A DNA stretch of 64,000 nt from the NCBI GenBank assembly GCA_965276825.1, contig OZ255630.1, forward strand, positions 3,162,001-3,226,000, read 5' to 3'. Origin of the DNA: G965276765 sp965276825 (GTDB lineage: Bacteria; Actinomycetota; Acidimicrobiia; Acidimicrobiales; Palsa-688). The position numbers and the translations under genes are program-made. Positions 16,230-24,162 of the stretch are shown here, piece by piece. Under the pieces are notes generated by a model. That model saw nothing but the letters and a program-made list of their open reading frames with translations, had not been told where the DNA came from and searched no databases. The number at the start of each line of letters is the position of its first letter. Within the stretch, counting starts at the first letter, position 1.

Positions 16230-17135
16230 ATGCGAGTCTGCATCGGGAGCTCCGGCAAGACGGTGCGGGGCTCCGCGGCGCTGGATCTGGCATCCTCGAT
16301 CGTGGTGTCCGCCCCGCATACGGCCTTCGTGCTCGGCGGGGGCGGCGTGCTCGGCGCCGCCGAGGTGGGGATGCTCCGGGCCCTTCTCGAACGGGACATC
16401 GTCCCCGATCTCCTCGTCGGATCGAGCGTGGGCGCCCTCAATGGCGCCTTCCTCGCCGTCGATCCGTCGTCGTCGACGGTCGATCGGATGGCGAACATGT
16501 GGATCAGCTTGTCGGACCGTGGCGTCTTCGGCGGCAACCTGATCGGCCAGGTGAGCAACCTCGTCCGCCACGGCACCTACCTCCACGACAACCACGGGTT
16601 GCGCCGGGTCCTCGACGGCGCCTTCGGCCGGCTCGCCATCGAGGACCTCGCGGTCCGCTTCGAGTGCGTGGCCGCCTCCATCGAGGCCGCAGGTCCCCAC
16701 TGGTTCGCATCCGGACCGGTCACCGAGGCGGTCCTGGCGTCGTGCGCCGTGCCCGGCCTCCTGCCGGCGGTCGAGATCGGCGGCGAGCACTTTCTCGACG
16801 GCGGCCTGGTCCGCTCCGTGCCGGTCGGTCGGGCCGTCGAGCTCGGGGCCCGCCGGGTGTACGTGCTGCAGGTCGGACGGCTCGAACGGCCGTTGCAGGC
16901 ACCGAGGCGCCCCTGGGAGGTCGCCCTGGTGGCCTTCGAGATCTCCCGGCGCCACCACTTCACCGAGGCACTGGCCAACGTGCCCGAGGGTGTGGACGTG
17001 CAGGTGCTGCCGTCCGGTTCCACCTCCCCCAGCGTGTCCGTCCGCTACCGCAGCACGTCGGAGGTGGAGAAGCGGATCGACCGCGCCTACGAGGCGACGG
17101 CCGCGCATCTCGACCGCCGGGCGCGCCGCGACTGA
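16230..17135 (+). CDS. Patatin-like phospholipase
   Basis: A serine acyl hydrolase of about 301 residues. The oxyanion motif AFVLGGGGVLGAAEVGML, nucleophile GSSVGALNG (GXSXG) and dyad aspartate in FLDGGLVRSVPVG are all present, so the Ser-Asp dyad is intact. The C-terminal helices resemble the RssA/YchK bacterial patatins, which release fatty acids from lipids. ATG 16230 was chosen; a GTG at 16302 just before the first strand is an alternative. A PlsC-type acyltransferase follows after 16 bases, so the pair could handle phospholipid turnover. Confidence 0.87.
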   Translation: MRVCIGSSGKTVRGSAALDLASSIVVSAPHTAFVLGGGGVLGAAEVGMLRALLERDIVPDLLVGSSVGALNGAFLAVDPSSSTVDRMANMWISLSDRGVFGGNLIGQVSNLVRHGTYLHDNHGLRRVLDGAFGRLAIEDLAVRFECVAASIEAAGPHWFASGPVTEAVLASCAVPGLLPAVEIGGEHFLDGGLVRSVPVGRAVELGARRVYVLQVGRLERPLQAPRRPWEVALVAFEISRRHHFTEALANVPEGVDVQVLPSGSTSPSVSVRYRSTSEVEKRIDRAYEATAAHLDRRARRD

Positions 17136-17151
17136 CGCCGAGGACGGTCGG

Positions 17152-18153
17152 ATGCGCCTGCCGCCCCGCCCGGCCCGCCGGCTGCTGGTCCCGGTCACCA
17201 TCGCCGTCATCGTCGCCGCCATGGCGGTCTTCGCCGCCGTCGGTCTCGTCGGCCTGCTCGCCGCGGCCGTCGACCGGCGCCGCCGCCTCCTGCGGGTCGC
17301 CGGCTTCGCCCTTGCCTACGGTGGTATGGAGTTGGCCACCCTGGTCGCCGCCGCCGGTCTGTGGCTGTGCCGGCCGCCTGGACGCCGTGAACGGTCGAGT
17401 CGGGACCGAGCATGGTCCCGGCGCAACCAGGCGCTCCTCACCTGGGCACTTGGCCTGGTCCTCGGCGCAGCCGAACGTTGCTTCGGGTTCGTGGTCGTCG
17501 TGGACGAGGTACCCGGATCCGTCCTCGACGGGCCCGAGCCGGTCCTCATCCTGGCCCGTCACGGTGGACCCGGCGACTCCTTCGCCCTCGTCCATCTCTT
17601 CCTGGCGACCTACCGGCGCGACGTGCGCATCGTGCTGAAGGAGATCCTCCAGCTCGACCCGGTCCTCGACGTCCTGCTCAACCGCCTGGATTCCTGCTTC
17701 CTGCCTGCGGCCGGGGACGCCCTGGCCGAGCGCCTGGGCGGCATGGCCAGGGCGCTCGGCGAGCGGGACGCGCTGCTCGTGTTCCCCGAGGGCGGCAACT
17801 GGACCCCCACGCGGCGCCACCGCGCCATCCTGCGGCTCCGACGGGAGCACCGGGCGGAGGACGCTCGCGCCGCCACCCTGATGACCCATGTGCTCCCGCC
17901 GAGACCAGGCGGGGTCCTGGCCTGCCTCGACGCCAGGCCCGACCTGGCCGTCGTCATGGTCGCGCACGCCGGCCTGGACCAGATGGTGACGATGCGCCAG
18001 GCGTGGGACGAGCTCCCCCTCCAGCGGTCCATGACCGTCCGGCTGTGGCCGGCCGCCCCCGCCCCGACCGACCCCGACGACCGGCGGGCGTGGCTGACGA
18101 CCGAGTGGGCGACCGTGGACGAATGGGTCGACGCCTCGCGACACCGCCCGTGA
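17152..18153 (+). CDS. Membrane-anchored 1-acylglycerol-3-phosphate-type acyltransferase
   Basis: A 333-residue protein. Two hydrophobic segments (VTIAVIVAAMAVFAAVGLVG; FALAYGGMELATLVAAAGLW) precede a PlsC domain. The catalytic HX4D motif is HGGPGD and the substrate motif is FPEGGN. Family members transfer acyl groups to lysophosphatidate; this divergent form, with HGGPGD instead of NHQSxxD, may have another acceptor. It lies 16 bases after the patatin gene, suggesting co-transcription. Confidence 0.78.
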   Translation: MRLPPRPARRLLVPVTIAVIVAAMAVFAAVGLVGLLAAAVDRRRRLLRVAGFALAYGGMELATLVAAAGLWLCRPPGRRERSSRDRAWSRRNQALLTWALGLVLGAAERCFGFVVVVDEVPGSVLDGPEPVLILARHGGPGDSFALVHLFLATYRRDVRIVLKEILQLDPVLDVLLNRLDSCFLPAAGDALAERLGGMARALGERDALLVFPEGGNWTPTRRHRAILRLRREHRAEDARAATLMTHVLPPRPGGVLACLDARPDLAVVMVAHAGLDQMVTMRQAWDELPLQRSMTVRLWPAAPAPTDPDDRRAWLTTEWATVDEWVDASRHRP

Positions 18154-18172
18154 TCGGCGGGAGGCGGCCTCG

Positions 18173-18382
18173 GTGCTCGGACCGGCCGCCTCGGGAGCCC
18201 CCACCGAGCTGACCGAGCTGCGGATGGTTCGCCGCAAGCCGATCCCCTTTCCCCCCGAGCGCTTTGCCACCGCCGCCATCGAGGCCACCCGGTGGTCCAT
18301 GGCCCGGGCCGATCGCTTCGACGGGCGGCGCAATCTGTCGCCGCGCGCCCTCGACTCCATCGGGGCCGGGTTCGACAGTTGA
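18173..18382 (+). pseudogene. C-terminal fragment of an FAD-dependent oxidoreductase
   Basis: A 69-residue frame contains RRKPIPFPPERFATAAIEAT followed by RWSMARADRFDGRRNLSPRA and ends in GAGFDS. This resembles the C-terminal tail of large actinobacterial FAD/NAD oxidoreductases, but no FAD-binding part is present. It is most likely a leftover fragment; expression as a short peptide cannot be excluded. Confidence 0.4.
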
Positions 18383-18395
18383 GGGCGCCGGACGG

Positions 18396-18662
18396 CTACC
18401 GCCGCGGGCCCTTCCACCGGAAGTGGACGAAGACGCGACCGAAGTTGTCGGAATCCTTCTCCACCCGGTCGTAGAGCGCCTTGATCTCCTTCTGGTCGAG
18501 GAAGCGCAGCACCCGCTTCTTCAGCTGTCCGCTCCCCTTGCCCGGAATGATCTCCACGGACCTCGCCCGCGTCCGTACGGCCTCGTCGATGGCCTCCCGG
18601 AGGGCCCGGTCGATCTGGTCACCCCGGTTGTAGACGTCGTGGAGATCCAGCTTCAGCTTCAC
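18396..18662 (-). CDS. Smr-domain protein
   Basis: An 88-residue protein from GTG 18662. It is a stand-alone Smr domain: VKLKLDLHDVYNRGDQIDRA carries the LDLH start motif, and VEIIPGKGSGQLKKRVLRFL has the G(K/T)G loop. Smr domains, as in MutS2 tails and ribosome-rescue nucleases, bind or cut nucleic acids. It is divergent from the LLM gene, with a 39-base shared upstream region. Confidence 0.8.
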   Translation of the reverse strand: MKLKLDLHDVYNRGDQIDRALREAIDEAVRTRARSVEIIPGKGSGQLKKRVLRFLDQKEIKALYDRVEKDSDNFGRVFVHFRWKGPRR

Positions 18663-18701
18663 CGTGGCCCGGTCTACACCTCGGGGTGAGAAGCTGGCGA
18701 G

Positions 18702-19577
18702 ATGCAACTGGCGATCCACCTGGCCAACTTCACCCTTCCCGGCGGCGCGGAGGCGCTCGCACCGACGGTCGCCGCGGTCGCTCGCGTCGCCGACGAGGGC
18801 GGGGTGTCCACGTTGACGCTCATGGACCACTGGTTCCAGATGGAGCAGGGGGGCGCCACGGCGCACGACCCGATGTTGGAGGGCTACACCACCCTCGGCT
18901 TCGTCGCTGCGCAGACGTCGAGGATCGAGCTCGGCCTGCTGGTGACCGGCGTGACCTACCGCCAGCCGGGTCTGCTGGCCAAGACGGTCACGACCCTCGA
19001 CGTCCTCTCCGGTGGGCGGGCCATGCTCGGCGTCGGGGCGGCGTGGTACGAGCGTGAGCATGCCGCGCTCGGCGTCGGCTTCCCGCCCGTCTCCGAGCGC
19101 TTCGAGCGGCTCGAGGAGGCGCTCCAGATCTGCCTGCAGATGTGGGGCGGCGACGAGGGTCCCTTCGCCGGCCGCCACTACCGGCTCGCCGAGACGATCT
19201 GCTCGCCGCCGCCTCTCCGCCAGCCCCGTCCCCCGATCCTCATCGGCGGCTCGGGGGAGCACAAGACGCTCCGCCTCGTGACCCGCTACGCCGACGCCTG
19301 CAACCTCTTCGCCGGTGACGACGTCGGCGAGGTGGCGCACAAGCTCGATGTGCTGGCCCGGCACTGCGAGGCCGAGGGGCGCGACTTCGCCACCATCCAG
19401 AAGACGATCATCGGCAGCTTCGACCCGCTCGGTGACGTCGACGCCTTCCTTGCGACCATGGAGGCCTACGCCCGGGTCGGTATCGACAAGGTCTGGATCT
19501 CCCCGGCGGGCGCCGACCCGGCCGGATGGACCGCCGAGGTCGCCGACCTCGTGCTGCCCCGGCTGCGCGAGGTCTGA
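18702..19577 (+). CDS. LLM-class F420-dependent oxidoreductase
   Basis: A 291-residue luciferase-like TIM-barrel enzyme of the F420-dependent subfamily. TLMDHWFQM, LLVTGVTYRQPGLLAKTV, TLDVLSGGRAMLGVGAAWYE and PILIGGSGEHKTLRLVTRYA are diagnostic. Such enzymes transfer hydride between F420 and diverse substrates. It ends about 65 bases before the promoter of the catabolic operon and lacks the shared operator, so it is probably not part of that regulon. Confidence 0.88.
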   Translation: MQLAIHLANFTLPGGAEALAPTVAAVARVADEGGVSTLTLMDHWFQMEQGGATAHDPMLEGYTTLGFVAAQTSRIELGLLVTGVTYRQPGLLAKTVTTLDVLSGGRAMLGVGAAWYEREHAALGVGFPPVSERFERLEEALQICLQMWGGDEGPFAGRHYRLAETICSPPPLRQPRPPILIGGSGEHKTLRLVTRYADACNLFAGDDVGEVAHKLDVLARHCEAEGRDFATIQKTIIGSFDPLGDVDAFLATMEAYARVGIDKVWISPAGADPAGWTAEVADLVLPRLREV

Positions 19578-19641
19578 CGACGTCGTCGCGACGGCGTCGG
19601 GTCGTACGCGGTCGCTCGGCCCACGAGCGCCGCGATGGCCC

Positions 19642-19691
19642 TTGACCCCGTCGAGGGTGCAGGATACTGTCAAGAGAAGAACCGCTTTCTG
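19642..19691 (+). promoter_or_regulatory. Promoter and regulon operator, site A (ABC transporter operon)
   Basis: TTGACC (19642-19647) and TACTGT (19665-19670) are separated by 17 bases and make a housekeeping-type promoter. Directly after the -10 lies GAGAAGAACCGCTTTCTG (19674-19691), which contains GAAGAA-N4-TTTCTG. The same 12 fixed bases occur at the same place in three other promoters here (32.2, 33.2 and 38.2 kb). Lying over the expected transcription start, it fits a repressor operator. Confidence 0.75.
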
Positions 19692-19747
19692 CTGATGCGG
19701 CGATGTCCCCTCGGGGGCGTCTGACATTGACCGGGGGGTCACCGAGC

Positions 19748-20821
19748 ATGAAGACCAAGGCCATCGGATTCGCACTAGCGGCGGCGCTCGCTGCCGGAGC
19801 GTGCGGCTCGAGCAGCCACACGTCGACCGCGGCGTCGGGCTCGGGGTCCAACGCGAACGCGTCGAGCGCGACGGTGCTGCGCTTCAACGCCAACGGCACG
19901 CCGAACCTCAAGGGGCTCACCATCCGGATCGGCAACGCCGCCGGAAGCGCGCACATCGGCGACACCAACGTGCACGACATCGTGCACCTTCTCGGCTTGT
20001 GGGGGGCGAACGCCTCCCAGCAAAACGCCACGGCCAACGCCCCGGAGCTCGCGGTGGAGAGTGGCAGCCTCGACGTCGCCATCGGCCCGCTGCCCACCGA
20101 GGTGGACTCTGGCCTGGTGGTCTTCGGTCCCAACCAGGCCCGCCTCGACGACGAGCTGCTGGCCAAGCCCGGCATCACCAGCGTCAACCAGCTCAAGGGC
20201 AAGACGATCGCCTACTGCTGCGCCGCCTCACCCGACGGGGTGATGCTGTCCAACACCTTGCAGAAGGCCGGCATGACCCAGTCGCAGGTCCACGTCCTGG
20301 CCACCGGCGCCAGCAGCTCGTCGCTCAGCGCCCTGATCGCCGGCCAGGTGGACGCCGCCTTCACGGCAGCCAGCGGCCTGCCGTCGTCGACGAGCAAGTA
20401 CCCGGTGCTGGCCACCGCCACCAAGGTGGTGCCCCAGTACGCCGACAGCTTCATGGCTGCCCAGGGCTCCTGGATCGCCGCCCACCCGGCGGCCGCTGAG
20501 GCCGTCGACCTGGCCTGGCTGGCCTCGGCCAAGCTGTTCAACACCAATGAGGCGGCCTGGGTGAAGAATGCGGCGTCCTACACCAGCAACGCCGACTCCA
20601 CGGCCCAGTACCAGCAGGCCTGGCAGCAGCTCAAGACCCTCGCGGGCTGGCCGCTCTCGGAGTCGACCTACAACGCAGCGGCGGTCGCTTACAACCTCAA
20701 GATCGCCAAGCAGCAAAACGCCCTCCAGGCCCAGGGCAACCGGCCGGCGGCGCAGGAGACCAACACCAGCGCCTGGCAGGGAGCCTGGAAGCTCTTCCAG
20801 CAGCACGAGGGGTCACTTTGA
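19748..20821 (+). CDS. NitT/TauT-type ABC transporter substrate-binding lipoprotein
   Basis: A 357-residue protein from ATG 19748. The signal sequence MKTKAIGFALAAALAAGACG has a lipobox (LAAGAC), so it should be a lipid-anchored binding protein outside the membrane. The body has the NMT1/THI5-like fold: SLDVAIGPLPTEV, KPGITSVNQLKGKTIAYCC and LSALIAGQVDAAFTAAS. Members bind nitrate, taurine, sulfonates or aromatic acids. It is the first gene of a 12-gene operon with UbiX and a molybdenum hydroxylase, so an aromatic or heteroaromatic acid is the likely ligand. Its stop overlaps the next start. Confidence 0.85.
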   Translation: MKTKAIGFALAAALAAGACGSSSHTSTAASGSGSNANASSATVLRFNANGTPNLKGLTIRIGNAAGSAHIGDTNVHDIVHLLGLWGANASQQNATANAPELAVESGSLDVAIGPLPTEVDSGLVVFGPNQARLDDELLAKPGITSVNQLKGKTIAYCCAASPDGVMLSNTLQKAGMTQSQVHVLATGASSSSLSALIAGQVDAAFTAASGLPSSTSKYPVLATATKVVPQYADSFMAAQGSWIAAHPAAAEAVDLAWLASAKLFNTNEAAWVKNAASYTSNADSTAQYQQAWQQLKTLAGWPLSESTYNAAAVAYNLKIAKQQNALQAQGNRPAAQETNTSAWQGAWKLFQQHEGSL

Positions 20822-21777
20822 GCTCGAGTGAGCGGTTGTCGACGGAGATGGACGACCCGGCGACGGTCCGAGCGGCCACGTCGGGTCCCCTCGGCATCGA
20901 CACGGACCGGATCGCCGAGGACGAGTTCGGCAGCCCGTTCCAGTCGGGTGGTTTGAGCACTGCGGACGTGGGCCGACCGGCGGGATCGTCGCAGGGCTGG
21001 GTTCGCAGCCACGACCAGCTCCTCGCGGGCGTGCTGGCCGTGCTGGTCGCCTTCGGGCTCTGGCAGCTGAGCTCGGCGTTCCTCAAGCCGATCTTCATCT
21101 CCACCCCGAGCAAGGTGGTGCCCGCCTTCTTCACCCTCATCGGCTCGGGGCCCCTACCGCACGCGTTCCTCACCAGCCTGGAGGAGATGGTGATCGGCGT
21201 CGCCGTCGCCTCCGCCGTCGGGATCGGGGTCGGCCTGCTGATGGGCCGGGTGCGCCTCATCGAGCGGGCCTTCGAGCCGCTCGTCGCGTTCGGCAACGCC
21301 ACCCCGTCCATCGCCCTCCTCCCGGTCATGGAGGTGTGGTTCGGGTTCGGGACCACGGCTCGCGTCGCCTTCATCATGGCGATCGCCGTCTGGCCCCTCG
21401 TGGTCAACACCCACGCCGGCGTGCGGGCCGTGCGCGGGCGCCTGGCCGACGTCGGCACCACCTTCGGCATGAACGGGTTGCAGCAGATCCGCTACGTGTA
21501 CCTGCCGGGGACGATGCCGTTCATCTTCGTCGGCGCCCGCATCGCCCTGGCCGTCGGTGCCGTCGGCATGATCCTCGGAGGCCAGGAGATCGGCCAGACG
21601 GGCCTCGGTGGCCTGACCTCGATCTTCGGCAGCTACGGCCAGACACCGCAACTCATCGCCACCATCGCCAGCACCACCATCCTTGCGATCCTCCTCTTCT
21701 GGGCCCTCAGGCAGGTCCAGGCCCGGGTCTTCCCGTGGATCGCAGCCACCTCCGCAGGAAGGCGGGACGCACGATGA
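20818..21777 (+). CDS. ABC transporter permease (NitT/TauT family)
   Basis: A 319-residue permease. A hydrophilic N-terminus of about 60 residues precedes the binding-protein-dependent transport domain, with helices such as LLAGVLAVLVAFGLWQLSSA. The cytoplasmic EAA loop that docks the ATPase falls around TTFGMNGLQQIRYVYLPGTM. The TTG start overlaps the upstream stop; ATG 20848 is an alternative. It pairs with the second permease at 22604 as a heterodimeric channel. The long polar N-terminus is unusual for the family. Confidence 0.85.
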   Translation: MSSSERLSTEMDDPATVRAATSGPLGIDTDRIAEDEFGSPFQSGGLSTADVGRPAGSSQGWVRSHDQLLAGVLAVLVAFGLWQLSSAFLKPIFISTPSKVVPAFFTLIGSGPLPHAFLTSLEEMVIGVAVASAVGIGVGLLMGRVRLIERAFEPLVAFGNATPSIALLPVMEVWFGFGTTARVAFIMAIAVWPLVVNTHAGVRAVRGRLADVGTTFGMNGLQQIRYVYLPGTMPFIFVGARIALAVGAVGMILGGQEIGQTGLGGLTSIFGSYGQTPQLIATIASTTILAILLFWALRQVQARVFPWIAATSAGRRDAR

Positions 21778-22607
21778 GCAGTGACACGCAGACCAACGGC
21801 CAGGCCCCGGAGGGCCGGGCCGCGACCGACGAGCGCACCATCCTGGACGTCAAGCGGATCTCCAAGACCTTCCCCGGCGTCCACCGGACCGTCTACGCCC
21901 TCGACCAGGTGAGCCTCACGGTCCGCCCCGGCGAGTTCATCAGCCTGGTGGGCACCAGTGGCTGCGGCAAGACCACGCTGCTGCGGATCATCGACGGCCT
22001 CGACGACGCCGACGCCGGGGAGATCGTGCTCGACGGCAAGCGCCTGAGCGGCGTGTCCCAGGACATGTCCTACGTGTTCCAGGACATCAACCTGCTCCCC
22101 TGGAGGAACGTGCTCGACAACGTGGCCCTCGGCCTCGAGGTCCGAGGTGTCGGGAAGAAGCAGCGCCGGGAGCGGGCGCTCGAGGTGCTCGAGATGGTCG
22201 GCCTCGGCTCCGTGGCCAACGTGGCCCCCTACACCCTGTCCGGCGGCATGCAGCAGCGGGTCGGCGTCGCCCGTGCCCTGGCCGTCGGACCCAAGGTCCT
22301 GCTCATGGACGAGCCGTTCGGCCAGCTCGACAACTTCACCCGGGAGGCCCTCCAGATCGAGATCGCCGCGCTGTGGGCCAAGCTCGGCACGACCATCATC
22401 TTCGTCACCCACGACGTCGACGAGGCCATCTTCCTCTCCGACCGGGTCGGGCTGTTCCAACCGGATCCCGGTCGCCTGACCGACATCCTCGACATCGATC
22501 TCCCCCGCCCGAGGACCGAGTACGACGTGCGGGCCCACCCCCGGGCCATCGAGCTGCGGGCCTACATCACCGACCACCTCCGCGGCGAGAAGGCGCCTGT
22601 CCGATGA
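21774..22607 (+). CDS. ABC transporter ATP-binding protein (NitT/TauT family)
   Basis: A 277-residue ATPase. Walker A is GTSGCGKTT, the signature is LSGGMQQRVGVARALA, Walker B is VLLMDEPFGQLD and the switch histidine is in FVTHDVDEAIFLSDRVG. It resembles SsuB/TauB-type subunits. It is coupled by ATGA overlaps to the permease genes on both sides and would energise import of the ligand of the lipoprotein at 19748. Confidence 0.92.
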   Translation: MSSDTQTNGQAPEGRAATDERTILDVKRISKTFPGVHRTVYALDQVSLTVRPGEFISLVGTSGCGKTTLLRIIDGLDDADAGEIVLDGKRLSGVSQDMSYVFQDINLLPWRNVLDNVALGLEVRGVGKKQRRERALEVLEMVGLGSVANVAPYTLSGGMQQRVGVARALAVGPKVLLMDEPFGQLDNFTREALQIEIAALWAKLGTTIIFVTHDVDEAIFLSDRVGLFQPDPGRLTDILDIDLPRPRTEYDVRAHPRAIELRAYITDHLRGEKAPVR

Positions 22608-23446
22608 CCGCCGTCGCCCCCACCACCGGTGGCCTGGACGCCCCGGCCCGGACCCCACCGACGTTCACCCCCCGCCGACTGCCGCTGGTCGAGTGGAGGA
22701 TCACCGGCATCGTCGCGCCGCTGGCCGCGGTCGCGGTGGTCCTCGTGGCCTGGACGATCACCGCTCACTTCGTCAACCCCATCCTGGTCTCGTCCCCGGC
22801 CCATGTGGCCGTGGCCTTCGTCGACCAGTTCCGCACCGGCACGGCCACCTCGGCCCTGTGGATCTCGCTTCGGGAGCTCTACCTCGGATTCGCCATCGGC
22901 CTCGCGGCGGGGATCATCCTCGGCGTGGTGATCGGTCGGTACCGGTTCCTCGACAGCATCTTCAGTCCGTTCATCAATGCCTCCAACGCGACGCCGCTCA
23001 ACGTGCTGATCCCGCTGCTCATCGTCTGGGTCGGCATCTCGGCCGAGGCCCGGATCCTGTTCGTGGTGCTGATCACGTTCTTCCCTGTGCTGCTCAACAC
23101 CGCAGGAGGGCTGCGCAACGTCAGCCGTGGCTACGCCGAGGTCGGGCGCATGCTCGGCCTCAACGAGCACCAGCTCATGCGCAAGGTGATCCTGCCCGGT
23201 GCCGCCCCCTACATCTTCGCCGGCATCCGAGTGGGGGCGGCGCTGGCGGTGATCGGCATGATCGTCGGGGAGATGGAGGTCAGCAACGTCGGCCTCGGCT
23301 ACCTGATCAACTTCTACGGCAACGGATTCGAGACGGCCAAGCTCCTCGCCCTCATCGTCCTCGCCGCTCTGATCGGCGTGGTCAACGTCCTCGTCGTCCG
23401 CGGAGTGCAGGCTCGCTGGTTTCGCTGGATCAGCGCAGCGCGCTGA
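22604..23446 (+). CDS. ABC transporter permease, second subunit
   Basis: A 280-residue permease with about six membrane segments, for example GIVAPLAAVAVVLVAWTITA, IGLAAGIILGVVIGRYRFL and ILFVVLITFFPVLLNTAGGL. Its EAA-type loop is AEVGRMLGLNEHQLMRKVIL. It differs clearly from the permease at 20818, indicating a heterodimer. The next gene starts 29 bases downstream, the only gap in this operon. Confidence 0.88.
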   Translation: MTAVAPTTGGLDAPARTPPTFTPRRLPLVEWRITGIVAPLAAVAVVLVAWTITAHFVNPILVSSPAHVAVAFVDQFRTGTATSALWISLRELYLGFAIGLAAGIILGVVIGRYRFLDSIFSPFINASNATPLNVLIPLLIVWVGISAEARILFVVLITFFPVLLNTAGGLRNVSRGYAEVGRMLGLNEHQLMRKVILPGAAPYIFAGIRVGAALAVIGMIVGEMEVSNVGLGYLINFYGNGFETAKLLALIVLAALIGVVNVLVVRGVQARWFRWISAAR

Positions 23447-23475
23447 TCCGCAACCAGGGTCACGGGGCGACCGAG

Positions 23476-24162
23476 GTGGATGCGGCGTCGCCGGCGCCGA
23501 CGCCGGTGGGAGCAGCCGACTGGACCGACAGCAGGCTGGCCGAGGGATGGACGGCGGGGGACCGTCTCGAGCCGCTGCTGGCGCTCCCGCGCCGGATCGC
23601 GGCCAGCCTGATCGGGGCCGACGAGCACCAGGTGCGCAGGGTCCTGGACGTGGGCAGTGGCCCCGGCGCCTTCCTCGACGTCGTGCTGGCCCGCTGCCAC
23701 GACGCCACGGGGGTGTGGACGGACGTCTCCGACTCGATGCTCGGTGCCGCTCGCGACCGGCTCGGCCACCTGGCCGGACGGGTCGACTACCGGCTGCTCG
23801 ACGCCCGCAACCTGATCCAGGCGGCGGAGCCGGAGACGATCGACGCGGTCGTGAGCTCACGGGTCACCCACCACCTGACGATCGAGGATCTGGGCCGGTT
23901 CTATGCGGCCGCGCGGCGCCTCGTGCCGAGTGGTGGCTGGATCGCCAACCTCGATCACGTCGCCCTCGAGGAGCCCTGGGCGACGCGCCTGACGCGCGCC
24001 CGCGCCGAGCTGGTACCTCCCAATCCCTCGCCGCACCGCCACGACCGGCCGCTACCGGCCCTCGACGACCACCTCAGCGCGCTGGCCGGGATCGATGACC
24101 TCGACGTGGTCATCCCCTGGCGGGCGTTCTCGACGGTGCTCGTCATGGCCAGGCGGACATGA
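23476..24162 (+). CDS. Class I SAM-dependent methyltransferase
   Basis: A protein of about 228 residues from GTG 23476. Motif I is VLDVGSGPGAFLDVVLARC, followed by an acidic DVSDSML strand end; later motifs are DARNLIQAAEPETIDAVVSS and RRLVPSGGWIANLDHVAL. It is a Rossmann methyltransferase of the ubiE/small-molecule type. In this operon it may O- or N-methylate the imported acid or an intermediate, or act on a cofactor; the sequence does not say which. The stop overlaps the next ATG by 4 bases. Confidence 0.78.
   Translation: MDAASPAPTPVGAADWTDSRLAEGWTAGDRLEPLLALPRRIAASLIGADEHQVRRVLDVGSGPGAFLDVVLARCHDATGVWTDVSDSMLGAARDRLGHLAGRVDYRLLDARNLIQAAEPETIDAVVSSRVTHHLTIEDLGRFYAAARRLVPSGGWIANLDHVALEEPWATRLTRARAELVPPNPSPHRHDRPLPALDDHLSALAGIDDLDVVIPWRAFSTVLVMARRT

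Noticed and set aside
15612..17222. Long minus-strand frame opposite the NYN and patatin genes
   Set aside because: It has a shadow-frame composition and no motif, while the forward genes are clear.
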